Part shown: positions 27,290 through 36,088 of the stretch, one piece after another
Numbering within the stretch: position 1 is the stretch's first letter
Layout of the letters: each line of letters starts with the position of its first letter
Source: Rhodopirellula sp.
GTDB taxonomy: Bacteria; Planctomycetota; Planctomycetia; Pirellulales; Pirellulaceae
Reading direction: 5' to 3'
Assembly (NCBI GenBank): GCA_002690925.1
Contig: NZGD01000166.1
Location: 1-36,879, forward strand
DNA length: 36,879 bases
Made by a program: the position numbers and the translations under genes
Notes under the pieces: model-generated
Database searches by the model: none
What the model was told of the DNA's origin: nothing
The model's input: the letters and a program-made list of their open reading frames with translations, nothing else

Positions 27290-27839
27290 GAAGTGGGGAG
27301 TTCCGAATCTAGACGACGCTCGCGAAATGGCCGATCAAGCAGAATCTGGGGGTCGCGACCATACCTTGGGCTGATTGGGGCCTCTTTCATGGCATGCGAT
27401 TCGATGTAAATACCGTTTGGCACCCAGAACTCGAAATCACGCACTTGCGAGCACGACTGCCGTAGCTTCGCGTCCCAGCACTACTGTCAACGCAGTATAG
27501 ACAATTTGTTGCTTCTGGCGTCGCCTGAATACCCAATTTCAGACTGTTTCTCTGTTTGTTTCGGATTTCCCACCCACGCCGAACCATCAATCGTGAAACG
27601 TTTATGGACGGACGATCCCGCTACACTCAACTTCTGCCTGTTCTTGTTGACATTTTGGGCAGCAGGCTCAGCCCGTTTTGGCGATACTGCCAGACCTTTC
27701 GCGGCGGCCAAAATAGTGATTCAAACTTCCGTCGAATCGCCAACTCTTCGTAGCCCCAGTCTCCCAGACCATGGCAAAACGCCACAAAACCTGCCAAACT
27801 CGATAGGTCAGTTGTATCTCCTCCTTCAAAGCTCGTCTC
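27290..27839. other. Divergent intergenic region (DUF58 / MscS)
   Basis: This is 550 bp where a MoxR ATPase gene would normally be expected next to DUF58; none is present, not even a fragment I could recognise. A plus frame from 27506 overlaps the MscS start and is not supported. A TTGACA at 27647-27652 lacks a matching -10 box. No RNA or repeat was found. Confidence 0.4.
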
Positions 27840-29462
27840 ATGCCTCCTCAACTGCTGCTCTACAGAGTCTCTTTCCATCTCGCCATCCTCGCAGCGATCA
27901 CATGTCAGACGTGTCATATTCAGACCGCTTGGTGTCAGACGATCGACGAGGGAGCAACTGCTCCGTCTTCGAAATCAGTAGCACAAAAGACAACAACCCC
28001 GGCCGACCACTCTGCGTCCTCAACTGCCATCGAAGCCGTTACCGTTGACCCCAACGTCACCACTGCGCATCTCAAACTCTTTGTTAAACCACTCACCGTG
28101 GATGAACTCGAGGTGGAAGCCAAGGGCTGGCAGAATCTTCTTAAGAAAAATGTCGAGGAGATTACAGCGATTCAAATCCGCATTGAAAAAACTACAGCCC
28201 AAATTGCCACGCAAAAAGCTTCCACGGGCAGAGAGCCACACCGACCTGCAGATGAATCACAAACTGCCAATTCAGATGAAAACGAAACGCAAAAGGCCCT
28301 CGGAGGAACTGCTGCAACCAACCAACCACGGCCCACAACCTCCAACTCCGCTGGCCCCGATGATATAGAAACCGGCATTAATTCATCACGGGCCTCTACG
28401 GACAGGTTATCTCCGCTTCCAACAGAAGCATCTACCACTGAATCGCTTACAGAACAACGTGAGCAGCTTTTCAGCAAACTCACTGAACTCAACCTACAGA
28501 AAACCGAGATCTCTGAGAAATTCGAGGTTGTACTGAGCAGCCTAGAAATTAAGGGCGGCGATCCCGATGAATATCAAAAATACAACGACGCGGTTTCTGG
28601 TGTTGCGTTGGAAGTCACAGACGCAGCCGGTGTGTGGCAAATGTTCACCAACTGGTTGGTCGCTGAACAGGGCGGTAAGCGTTGGGTTTGGAATCTCGTT
28701 CGCTTCATTATCATACTTTTGGTGTCGTACTTCGGTGCAAGTATGTTGGCGAACTTTGTTCACCGTGGTGCCTCCCGAGTCAAAGGAGTTTCGCAGCTAC
28801 TTGTCAACTTTCTAAGCTCCTTCACCAAACAGCTATCAATGGTGGTTGGATTCATCATCGGCTTGGCTGCTCTTGAGATCGACATCACTCCACTAATCGC
28901 GGCTGTAGGAGCAGCAGGCTTTGTGATTGCATTCGCTCTACAAGGGACGCTTAGTAACTTCGCCAGTGGCCTACTTATTCTCGCCTACCGACCCTTTGAT
29001 GTAGGCGACGTCATCGAGGCTGCGGGCGTTTCAGGAAAAGTCGATTCCGTGTCTTTGTTCTCGACTCACATACGAACCTTCGACAATAAGCTGATGATTG
29101 TCCCAAACAATGACATTTGGGGTGGCACCATCACGAACGCGACCGCCAGTCCAACGCGACGCGTCGATCTTGTGTTCGGCATTGGCTACGGCGATGACAT
29201 TGACCTAGCAAAACAAATCCTAGAAAAAGCCGTCCAAAAACATGCTTTGGTACTTAAAGATCCAGCACCTACTATCAGAGTCAATGAATTAGCTGACTCA
29301 TCTGTCAACCTCATCTGCCGACCTTGGACACTCACAGAGAACTACTGGTCTGTTTATTGGGATTTGATGCAAACCGTAAAACAAGAGTTTGACGGGGCGG
29401 GGGTAAGCATCCCATTTCCCCAACGGGATGTTCATATTTATCAACAGAAGGAAAACGCTTGA
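27840..29462 (+). CDS. MscS-family mechanosensitive channel with a long extracytoplasmic N-terminus
   Basis: This 540-residue protein opens during osmotic downshock in its family. An N-terminal hydrophobic segment (about 10-32) looks like a signal peptide. Residues 35-270 are extracytoplasmic, with a helical stretch (about 85-125), a Thr/Ser/Asn-rich linker, and a second helix pair (about 200-240). Membrane segments lie at about 282-304 and 328-346, then the pore helix TM3 (about 350-378: PLIAAVGAAGFVIAFALQGTLSNFASGLLIL). The beta domain begins with YRPFDVGDVIEAAGVSGKVDSVSLFSTHIRTFDNKLMIVPN, and the C-terminal alpha/beta domain ends in FPQRDVHIYQQ. All key MscS features are present. The gene faces the DUF58 operon and converges on the coiled-coil gene with 124 bp between the stops. 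Confidence 0.93.
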   Translation: MPPQLLLYRVSFHLAILAAITCQTCHIQTAWCQTIDEGATAPSSKSVAQKTTTPADHSASSTAIEAVTVDPNVTTAHLKLFVKPLTVDELEVEAKGWQNLLKKNVEEITAIQIRIEKTTAQIATQKASTGREPHRPADESQTANSDENETQKALGGTAATNQPRPTTSNSAGPDDIETGINSSRASTDRLSPLPTEASTTESLTEQREQLFSKLTELNLQKTEISEKFEVVLSSLEIKGGDPDEYQKYNDAVSGVALEVTDAAGVWQMFTNWLVAEQGGKRWVWNLVRFIIILLVSYFGASMLANFVHRGASRVKGVSQLLVNFLSSFTKQLSMVVGFIIGLAALEIDITPLIAAVGAAGFVIAFALQGTLSNFASGLLILAYRPFDVGDVIEAAGVSGKVDSVSLFSTHIRTFDNKLMIVPNNDIWGGTITNATASPTRRVDLVFGIGYGDDIDLAKQILEKAVQKHALVLKDPAPTIRVNELADSSVNLICRPWTLTENYWSVYWDLMQTVKQEFDGAGVSIPFPQRDVHIYQQKENA

Positions 29463-29586
29463 CAATCTTCGGCATCCGTTCATTCGGAGGCATCGCGAGA
29501 TTTCAAACCCCTCATGACTGCATCACAAGGCACATCGTTCCCGGCCACGTATTTGTAGACCGTCAAATTTGCAGAGCAGACTGGAA

Positions 29587-31356
29587 TCAGGCAGCGGAGC
29601 GAATCACTCCATCTTCACCAGGTTCCTCGCCGTGCTTGGTCGATTTTTCGTTCCCCACCGAAACCAATTCACTCAGCCGCGCCGTATCTTGTTTCATCTG
29701 CCTTACTTCAAGCTCCGCTAACTGCCGGTTCAATGTTTCACCCTCCAGCTTTCTCTCCAACTGGGACTGCAGGGCACGAGCCGCACCCACGTCAGCGTTG
29801 AGACATTGAATCACTTCCAGCTGTTGCTTCAACTTCGATTCGAATTCGACTCGCAGGTCTTCCAGTTGGCTTTGAACAAACCGACATTCAGCTTCCGCCA
29901 CGCGAGTTCCACCCTCATGATGGGCCAACAATTTTTCCCACTCAGTTTTGTCTTCGGACCTTTTCTGTTCCATCGTAGAAAGTTGTTGTGTCACCCCAGA
30001 CAACCGCTGTTCCAAATCTTCATTAAGGGCTACCAGAGTTTTATTATCACCAGACAAAGCTGCTTGCAGTTCGCGAAGTGTCTCCAATTCGTGATGGAGT
30101 TCATGTACTTCCTGGGGCTGCATATCGATTTTTTCAGATCTTAAAGCAGAGGTTGCCTGCAAAGCGTCTGCCACCTTCAACGCATGAGTCCGTTCGTTGT
30201 TTCGGGCAACCAGCTCATCGACGGTTGCCTGAACAGGAAACGCTTGCACCTGGTGAAGACTTTCAGGATCGAACGATGTTGTGGGTTCCGCAGATTCTTG
30301 TGTTTGTTTCAGCTTTCCAGCGAGCGTCGCATGAAGCTCAGCAACCTGAACAACGGAGTGAAACTCAGAATCGTATTTTTCCTCGACTTGTTTGGCATAT
30401 TGTCGCAGTCGGTTCGATTCTGCTTGCGCATACTTAAGTTCGTGGACTGCCGAATCCAGTTCAATACGTGCAGCCTGCAAACTGTTTTCCAGACGTTCTT
30501 TCAACTCCATGTCCGATCGATTCGCCGTTGTCGGCTGGTCGTCCAATATAATTTCATATCCAGTTTCATTGGAACACGTAATGTGTTGCATGCCTGCCAG
30601 TTGTTTCTTCAACGAGCGTATTTCTGCCGCTTGGCTTACGATCCTGATATTCAACTGCTGAACCTGCGAGCGATCAGACGCACCTTGCTGACTCAACCGT
30701 TTCTGCAGTACCCGCGACAGCTCCTGTGCCTGATGCCCTTCGCGCTCGTGGCGTGATTCCATATCACTAATCACATCCGAGAAGATCTTGTTCTCCTGAC
30801 TTGTCAATTTCAACCGGTTAGTCAGCTCCTGATTATCTGAGCGGACTTGATCTAGCTGATCCCTCAACTCGGACAGTTGCTGGTCAACCTCAAGTTTCCG
30901 CGCCGCGGACCTACGGCCCAAAGTGGATGCCAAATCAACAGCGAGCTTAAGCCATGCTCTCTCCCCGCAGGTCCTCAGTTGCAAATGTTCATGTTCGGTC
31001 TGCAAAACCTCAAACTGATCTACCAACTGATCAAAGTTTCCCCGCTGCTGTTGCTTTTCCTTTTGCAGAGCCTCAATTGAAGAAGTAGCGATCTTGCTTT
31101 GATGGGTTACGTTTTGAAGTGCGGATTCCAAAGATCGTATATCTTTCTTCAGCCGAAACACCTCAACGTGGCTATCGGCGCCGGACTCCTGAAGGATCAG
31201 ATTCGCTGCTGCTTGTGCCACACTAATGGGCAACTTCCGATGCCGTCGTTTTCTGGCCGTAATCGTTGACCTTAAGGTGACAGATCCTCGCGGCGGAGTG
31301 GATTTGTCAAGCCGCCTTGGTTGACGCAGCACGCGACTATCTGTTGTCCACCACAT
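29587..31356 (-). CDS. Large coiled-coil protein of unknown function
   Basis: From the ATG at 31356 the protein has 589 residues (a TTG at 31437 would give 616). Residues 1-45 are very basic and Arg/Ser-rich. From about 65 to 575 almost every residue fits a helical coiled-coil pattern rich in Leu, Glu, Gln and Lys, with short breaks near 140-160 (LRTCGERAWLKLAVDLASTLGRRSAARK), 275-290 (CSNETGYEIILDDQPTTANRSD) and 355-370. There is no ATPase head, so it is not an SMC protein, nor a signal peptide or membrane segment. A structural or nucleoid/cell-organising role is possible, but nothing in the sequence decides it. The MscS gene converges on it. Confidence 0.8.
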   Translation of the reverse strand: MWWTTDSRVLRQPRRLDKSTPPRGSVTLRSTITARKRRHRKLPISVAQAAANLILQESGADSHVEVFRLKKDIRSLESALQNVTHQSKIATSSIEALQKEKQQQRGNFDQLVDQFEVLQTEHEHLQLRTCGERAWLKLAVDLASTLGRRSAARKLEVDQQLSELRDQLDQVRSDNQELTNRLKLTSQENKIFSDVISDMESRHEREGHQAQELSRVLQKRLSQQGASDRSQVQQLNIRIVSQAAEIRSLKKQLAGMQHITCSNETGYEIILDDQPTTANRSDMELKERLENSLQAARIELDSAVHELKYAQAESNRLRQYAKQVEEKYDSEFHSVVQVAELHATLAGKLKQTQESAEPTTSFDPESLHQVQAFPVQATVDELVARNNERTHALKVADALQATSALRSEKIDMQPQEVHELHHELETLRELQAALSGDNKTLVALNEDLEQRLSGVTQQLSTMEQKRSEDKTEWEKLLAHHEGGTRVAEAECRFVQSQLEDLRVEFESKLKQQLEVIQCLNADVGAARALQSQLERKLEGETLNRQLAELEVRQMKQDTARLSELVSVGNEKSTKHGEEPGEDGVIRSAA

Positions 31357-31640
31357 CGTTTGATCTCTTCTGGCTTGTGAAACACAGCGTGAACGGCACA
31401 CTGCAGTAACTTCAGATCGAACCGAGACAAAAGGCAACGCCCTCAGTTGATTTTGCTTTCATCGGCAACTTGAGCAAAATCCTTCAGATTTTTCCTAACT
31501 TGCTCAAACTGATGCGGGTTATTCCGAAGCACAAAATGGCAAGAATCGGTCGAGCAAATCGGTAACGGGGGGCATGGCTGATTCAAATGAGGTATGGCTC
31601 GCGAGCAACTTCAACACCCGCAGCCTTATTTTTCGAAAAC

Positions 31641-31686
31641 GCAAAAGGTCAGATTCGAACTTTGCAAAAGGTCAGATTCGAACTTT
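31641..31686 (+). repeat. Perfect 23-bp direct tandem repeat
   Basis: A 23-bp unit starting GCAAAAGGTCAGATTCG and ending AACTTT occurs at 31641-31663 and again, identical and adjacent, at 31664-31686. The core AAAGGTCAGATTCGAACTTT contains the inverted pair AAAG...CTTT and TTCGAA. It resembles the short repeated units that often lie near REP-associated (IS200-type) transposases in planctomycetes, but no such gene is present here. Confidence 0.9.
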
Positions 31687-31864
31687 AAAGAGGAGGTATG
31701 TGAATATTTCGCGTTTAATCACCATCGACAAGCCTAGCGAGGTGCGAGCGGTTGAGAGCCCAGAATGCGATGACGACTTCAGCACCGCTGCTCGTTCTAT
31801 TTGATGGGCTCTTTTGCATCGGGTTTACTGAGTGTCCATCAACACTTGGCCTCGATCTTTTTTC

Positions 31865-31910
31865 TCTGGGTCTCGCTCTGTTTATCTGGGTCTCGCTCTG
31901 TTTATCTGGG
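31865..31910 (+). repeat. 20-bp tandem repeat, 2.3 copies
   Basis: The unit TCTGGGTCTCGCTCTGTTTA occurs at 31865-31884 and 31885-31904, both perfect, followed by a partial TCTGGG (31905-31910). It lies 178 bp after the 23-bp repeat, in the same gene-poor stretch. No coding function is apparent. Confidence 0.9.
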
Positions 31911-32180
31911 CGTTCAAGGACTTGTGTGCGTCGAAAAGGCACCGTGTGAAAGTGACAATTAGCAACCGAGTCAGAACGAGAACTTCCAGGAAAGTGGGGT
32001 CACGAACACTCGCCCCCAACCCAAAAGAGGGCTATCATGTCTGAAGTCCGGATCTTTGTGATTCGGGTGATTCACTTTTCTGGAAGGAAGTGCCCTTAGC
32101 GAAAGCCGCCCTCGTCGTGCTATTGCGGCGTTTACGGTGCATTTCGCTTGGAACCAAAACGAACCCGGAGAGCATCTTTT

Positions 32181-32321
32181 ATGGCGATGCTGGACGATGT
32201 GTTCGGTGGCAACAAACTCACTGAGAGCTCATTGATTCGCTCAAACACGATGACACTCACCGCTGGGCAGTCCCCAGCATTTGGCAGTATGCGGCAAGAA
32301 GTCGTGTACCAGACGGCTTAA
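32181..32321 (+). CDS. Possible small ORF, 46 residues
   Basis: An ATG at 32181 opens a 46-residue frame starting MAMLDDVFGGNKLTESS and ending VVYQTA. A GGAG lies at about 32167-32170 with reasonable spacing. The composition is protein-like, but there is no domain, signal peptide or homologue I recognise. It may be a remnant of a longer gene in this decayed region, or chance. Confidence 0.2.
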   Translation: MAMLDDVFGGNKLTESSLIRSNTMTLTAGQSPAFGSMRQEVVYQTA

Positions 32322-32364
32322 CCAACACGACAAGCAAGCCACGACTACAGCACAAGACAATTAC

Positions 32365-32595
32365 ATGAACATGGTCATTGCAAAAGCAGCAAGCACTTAT
32401 GAGCGTAGCCGGAAACCCTCGTTTGTTTCCCCAGAGTCGCTTCATCCCGCTTTTCCTCAGGCCGCACCGCATGATGAAATTCAAGTAGAAGACGTACAAA
32501 CAGTCGCAGACTTGATGACTGCGATCTGTGAGGATTGCAACCAGAATTCACTGCTGTATGTGCTGAGGAGCGATACCGGACACGATGGTGAATGA
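32365..32595 (+). CDS. Possible small acidic ORF, 76 residues
   Basis: An ATG at 32365 opens a 76-residue frame starting MNMVIAKAASTYERS. The second half is acidic and helix-like (HDEIQVEDVQTVADLMTAICED). No good ribosome binding site precedes it; the frame stays open back to a TTG at 32281. No domain is recognised. Weakly supported. Confidence 0.22.
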   Translation: MNMVIAKAASTYERSRKPSFVSPESLHPAFPQAAPHDEIQVEDVQTVADLMTAICEDCNQNSLLYVLRSDTGHDGE

Positions 32596-32722
32596 ATGCT
32601 GTGATTGGCCTCATTGGCAACCCAGCAGGGTCAATCTGAAAGCCCTGCAGGCAACAGCCAGAGTTGGCTGGCAGGTGCATCTGCCTCCGCGGATCCGTCG
32701 CAACGACAAAGGCCTTAGCTGG

Positions 32723-33502
32723 CTATTTTCGGCCATTCCACTCGACTAGTTCGGCATATTTCATGCCCTGTCCACCAAAAATGTCGAGCGCACTTCCGAC
32801 GGTGACATCGACTTTTCCACCGCTGGCGGCATCGACCAATTGGACATCTTGCATCGAAGCGGCCCCACCCGCGTAAGTGATGGGTAACTGCCCCCACCGG
32901 CCCAGCATGGCCACCAATTCGTGGTCGATTCCGCCACACAGCCCCTCGACATCAGCCGCATGTACAAGAAACTCAGAAGCAAACTCGGCTAAATGAGTTA
33001 ACGTTTGTTCACTTACTGCCATGTTGGTGAGCTTTTGCCAGCGATTCATCGCGACACACCAGGCGGGACCGCCGTTGCCTTGGGGGACACGGCGACAACT
33101 CAGGTCGATCACTAGCTTCTCGGCACCGACAGCGTCGCGAATTTCCGACAATCGCTCAGGCCGGAACTTGCCGTCCGCACTAAAAAGCCAAGAAGTTATG
33201 ATCACGTGACTGGCCCCGCAATCGAGCCAATACCCTGCGTTTTCCGAGGAAATACCGCCACCAACTTGCATGCCACCCGGAAATGCGGACAAAGCTACCT
33301 TCGCTGCTTCGTCATTTCCGGGCCCCAGTTTGATGACATGCCCCCCGGTCAAACCGTCCGATGCGTACTTGCTAGCAAACCAGCCAGGTGGCCTCGATGA
33401 CACGAAATTCTCGACCGGCGAAACGTCGTCCCGCAGCGTTCCTCCAACGATTTGCTTGACCTGCCCATCATGCAGATCGATGCAAGGTCTAAATTTTGTC
33501 AT
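32723..33502 (-). CDS. hisA: Phosphoribosylformimino-AICAR-P isomerase, eukaryotic HIS6 type
   Basis: HisA catalyses the Amadori isomerisation of ProFAR to PRFAR, the fourth step of histidine synthesis. From the ATG at 33502 the protein has 259 residues. It is a (beta/alpha)8 barrel with FRPCIDLHDGQVKQIVGGTL at the start (Asp9 as the first catalytic acid), then HVIKLGPGNDEAA, MQVGGGISSENA, VIITSWLFSADGKF, LVIDLSCRR, CVAMNRWQKLT and FLVHAADVEGLCGGID. It ends in YAGGAASM and VGSALDIFGG. These segments match the fungal and plant HIS6 branch rather than the usual bacterial HisA, which has a different phosphate site and ADVDALVG-type motifs. No other his gene is near. A TTG at 33523 is an alternative start. 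The gene diverges from the DUF4175-like gene. Confidence 0.93.
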   Translation of the reverse strand: MTKFRPCIDLHDGQVKQIVGGTLRDDVSPVENFVSSRPPGWFASKYASDGLTGGHVIKLGPGNDEAAKVALSAFPGGMQVGGGISSENAGYWLDCGASHVIITSWLFSADGKFRPERLSEIRDAVGAEKLVIDLSCRRVPQGNGGPAWCVAMNRWQKLTNMAVSEQTLTHLAEFASEFLVHAADVEGLCGGIDHELVAMLGRWGQLPITYAGGAASMQDVQLVDAASGGKVDVTVGSALDIFGGQGMKYAELVEWNGRK

Positions 33503-33618
33503 TCCGTAAACACGCTTTATCAATGAGAATGGGATGTGTTGCGTTCAAACTTCGGTGAAAAGCTCGCTGTTCGCCTTGAGTTCTGGGGGTAGCCAGAACG
33601 CTACAGAGCCATCATGTC

Positions 33619-33627
33619 TGGTATAAA
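33619..33627 (+). promoter_or_regulatory. Candidate extended -10 promoter element
   Basis: TGGTATAAA forms an extended -10 element (TG-n-TATAAA) at 33619-33627, 64 bp ahead of the ATG at 33691. No clear -35 box is present at the right distance, which is usual for extended -10 promoters. Confidence 0.35.
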
Positions 33628-33690
33628 AGGAAATTGTTTTGGGGCCTAGCCCCGCACAGCTCGCACCAACTGTAATTCGACCTCTCCTGC

Positions 33691-36015
33691 ATGTCTTCCC
33701 AATCACACCTTGATCCCACTCTGAACTCGTTGCTCCAGACGCTTCGAAGTCGAATTCGACGCTACATCGTATGGGATTCGCTGCTCGCGGTTTTCGCATT
33801 GGTGTTATCTGCTTTCTGGATCGGCCTGGCTTTGGACTATCTCCCTGTCCAACTCGGGGGTACAGAGATGCCGAGGTTAGCCCGAACACTGCTTCTCGGT
33901 GTCGTAGCAGCTAGTCTCTTCGTGGTACTCCTGAAGATGCTTGCCGGGCGTTTACACCGTCCATTGCCCGACGACAGTTTGGCGTTGCTGGTTGAGCGAC
34001 ACCATCCAAGCTTGGGAGGTCGCCTCGTAACAGCAGTTCAATTGAACGAAACTGGCCGCACTGGTGACTCACATTCACGGACACTTCTGGATCACGTGCA
34101 CGCTGAGGCTGCATCTGAAATTGATAAGGTAGATCCGAATCGAATCTTTCGCTTGCAACCGTTGTTACACAAGTTGGCGATTGCTGGCCCACTTGGGATA
34201 GCCGCGTTGGTGTTCCTGATTCTAAGTCCACAAGCATTTGCATTAGCCGCATCGAGACTCACTCTCCTCTCTGACGACCCTTGGCCGCGCCGGGCGGATA
34301 TACAAATGGTCGGCATCGAACTGCCGGTCGTCACAGCTTCGGACGACACAGCCCTTGCACCGGAACTGCTCAAATTTAACGACAAAAAAATGCAACTGCC
34401 TCGTGGTAGCAACGCAACACTGCGTATCCGAGCCCGCGCAGAAGATGCCGAACTGCCTGTCGCTTGTACCGTGTACTACCAAACCGACTCCGGCACACGC
34501 GGCCAGTCGAGTATGCGTCGCGTGGGGCGGATCGTAGACGGGTTCCAATCATTCGTACTCGATGGAGCACCGCTGACCGCGCTGAGTGAATCGGTCACTC
34601 TGGACATTCGCGGACTTGATGATCGATTAGATGACTACCGTATCGAAGCAATCACCCCCCCCGCTTTGGTAAACATGTCTCTTCAAATCCGATACCCCGA
34701 ATACCTAAGCACCGCCGATGACGGGCAGATGGACATGGTCGCGGGCTACCAATCCGGATTGCGATTACGCGAGGGGAGTGATGTCACCTTGGTCGCCAGC
34801 AGCAGTGTTCCGTTGGGTGAGGTTGATGTGTTTCTGAAAACCGATAAGAAGACGGACAAGGACCTCACACTGAATTACTCAGAAGACCAAAAAGAAGTGC
34901 GTTTCACTCTGACTGACTTCAACGAGGCAAGCACTATTAGCATTGTCCCAAAGGACACCAACGGTATCTCGGCTCAAGCACCATTTCGGTACTTTCTGGG
35001 GGTCGTTCTTGACGAGCCCCCCGAACTTAACGTTGAGATCAAGGGGATCGGTACGTCCATCACGGCCAAAGCAAAACTGCCCGTTACAGCGCAAGCCCGC
35101 GATGACTATGGAGTCACCGATCTTGTCCTTGCAGTCACCCCAGCAGCAACCACAGCAACGAGTACCGATTCAGCTGAGCAACCTGCCACCCAGTCAGCCG
35201 CAACCTCTCCTGCTCTTGACCGCAACGGTGAAGCTGCAACAGAACTCGACCTCAAAGAACTTGTTGACAGTGGCACCCTAAGTGAGTTGGCCCCAGGAAC
35301 TGCGGTCAATCTCATAGGCGAGGCTATGGATGGCTACAATCTGGGAGCAGAACACGTCACTCGCAGCGAAGTTTACCGGCTGGAAGTCGTGACCCCGGAG
35401 CAGTTACTGGCACTTCTGGAGCGACGGGAACTTGGCCTACGCTCTCGTCTGGAACAGACAATCAATGAAATGACTTCTCTCAGGCAAACCCTTGATTTAC
35501 TGCGCAGAACTGGTTTTGAAGTCCCGGAAAACGCAAGCGATGAGGCGACCACAAGGTCTGAGCAAGTTCGCCGCCTCAGAACGCAACAAAGTGGGCTCCA
35601 AGCCAACAAAACATCTGAGGAATTGCTAGGCATCGCCTTATCTCTCGATGACATTCTTCTGGAGATGCGAAACAATCGGGTTGATTCAGTTGACCGTAGC
35701 CAAAGGATCGCTACCGGAGTACGTGATCCGATCAACGTAACTGTAAACGGATCCCTCGCCAAACTGCGCACCCAAATCAAAGCAATCGAGACAATGATTA
35801 GCGACCCTGAACAGGGCATCGCACGAACAGCTGAAGCAGTCAGCACCGCAGAGGATGTTATCCTGCAACTAAATGCGATTCTCGAAAAAATGCTTGACCT
35901 AGAAACCTACAATGAGGTCCTTGACCTGGTACGTCAATTGATGGACGACCAAGCTGACCTGACAGATGACACGAAAAAAGAGCGGAAAAAGCAGGTACTT
36001 GACCTTTTCAAGTGA
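33691..36015 (+). CDS. DUF4175-like membrane protein
   Basis: This is a 774-residue protein with three hydrophobic segments near the N-terminus: about 27-47, 63-84 and 161-180. The loop between the second and third (LPDDSLALLVERHHPSLGGRLVTAVQL) is typical of the planctomycete DUF4175-like proteins I know. Residues 200-560 form a large strand-rich extracytoplasmic part with several Ig-like units. A Thr/Ala/Gln-rich linker lies near 490-515. From about 565 to the end the protein is helical and coiled-coil-like (ALLERRELGLRSRLEQTINEMTSLRQ, VLDLVRQLMDDQADLTDDTKKERKKQ). No catalytic motif is seen. In related genomes such proteins sit in the same operon as MoxR, DUF58 and BatA-like proteins; here they are 6.4 kb apart and on the opposite strand. 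The next gene follows after 73 bp. Confidence 0.85.
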   Translation: MSSQSHLDPTLNSLLQTLRSRIRRYIVWDSLLAVFALVLSAFWIGLALDYLPVQLGGTEMPRLARTLLLGVVAASLFVVLLKMLAGRLHRPLPDDSLALLVERHHPSLGGRLVTAVQLNETGRTGDSHSRTLLDHVHAEAASEIDKVDPNRIFRLQPLLHKLAIAGPLGIAALVFLILSPQAFALAASRLTLLSDDPWPRRADIQMVGIELPVVTASDDTALAPELLKFNDKKMQLPRGSNATLRIRARAEDAELPVACTVYYQTDSGTRGQSSMRRVGRIVDGFQSFVLDGAPLTALSESVTLDIRGLDDRLDDYRIEAITPPALVNMSLQIRYPEYLSTADDGQMDMVAGYQSGLRLREGSDVTLVASSSVPLGEVDVFLKTDKKTDKDLTLNYSEDQKEVRFTLTDFNEASTISIVPKDTNGISAQAPFRYFLGVVLDEPPELNVEIKGIGTSITAKAKLPVTAQARDDYGVTDLVLAVTPAATTATSTDSAEQPATQSAATSPALDRNGEAATELDLKELVDSGTLSELAPGTAVNLIGEAMDGYNLGAEHVTRSEVYRLEVVTPEQLLALLERRELGLRSRLEQTINEMTSLRQTLDLLRRTGFEVPENASDEATTRSEQVRRLRTQQSGLQANKTSEELLGIALSLDDILLEMRNNRVDSVDRSQRIATGVRDPINVTVNGSLAKLRTQIKAIETMISDPEQGIARTAEAVSTAEDVILQLNAILEKMLDLETYNEVLDLVRQLMDDQADLTDDTKKERKKQVLDLFK

Positions 36016-36088
36016 AGTGTATCCGGACACACCAGATCCTGAGCCTTACTGAGAATTGGACTAACCTGCAAAGCCAACCCTAACAATC

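Larger units (their letters stand above)
31357..32722. other. Repeat-bearing, gene-poor region
   Basis: About 1.37 kb between the start of the coiled-coil gene (-) and the end of hisA (-). It contains two short tandem repeats (31641-31686 and 31865-31910) and two weak small open frames. No transposase or recombinase fragment was recognised in translation of either strand. The mix of repeats and broken-looking frames suggests decayed accessory DNA, but this is inference. Confidence 0.5.

Noticed and set aside
27506..28048. 180-residue plus frame upstream of the MscS gene
   Set aside because: It overlaps the MscS start in another frame and shows no motif or ribosome binding site.
29806..30756. 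Several plus frames antisense to the coiled-coil protein
   Set aside because: They are rich in Phe, Cys and Gln as expected for the reverse of Glu/Leu/Gln codons and have no domain.
29587..31356. SMC or Rad50-type ATPase
   Set aside because: No Walker A, signature or Walker B motif; only coiled coil.
31641..31910. CRISPR array
   Set aside because: The units are directly adjacent without spacers, too few, and no cas gene is present.
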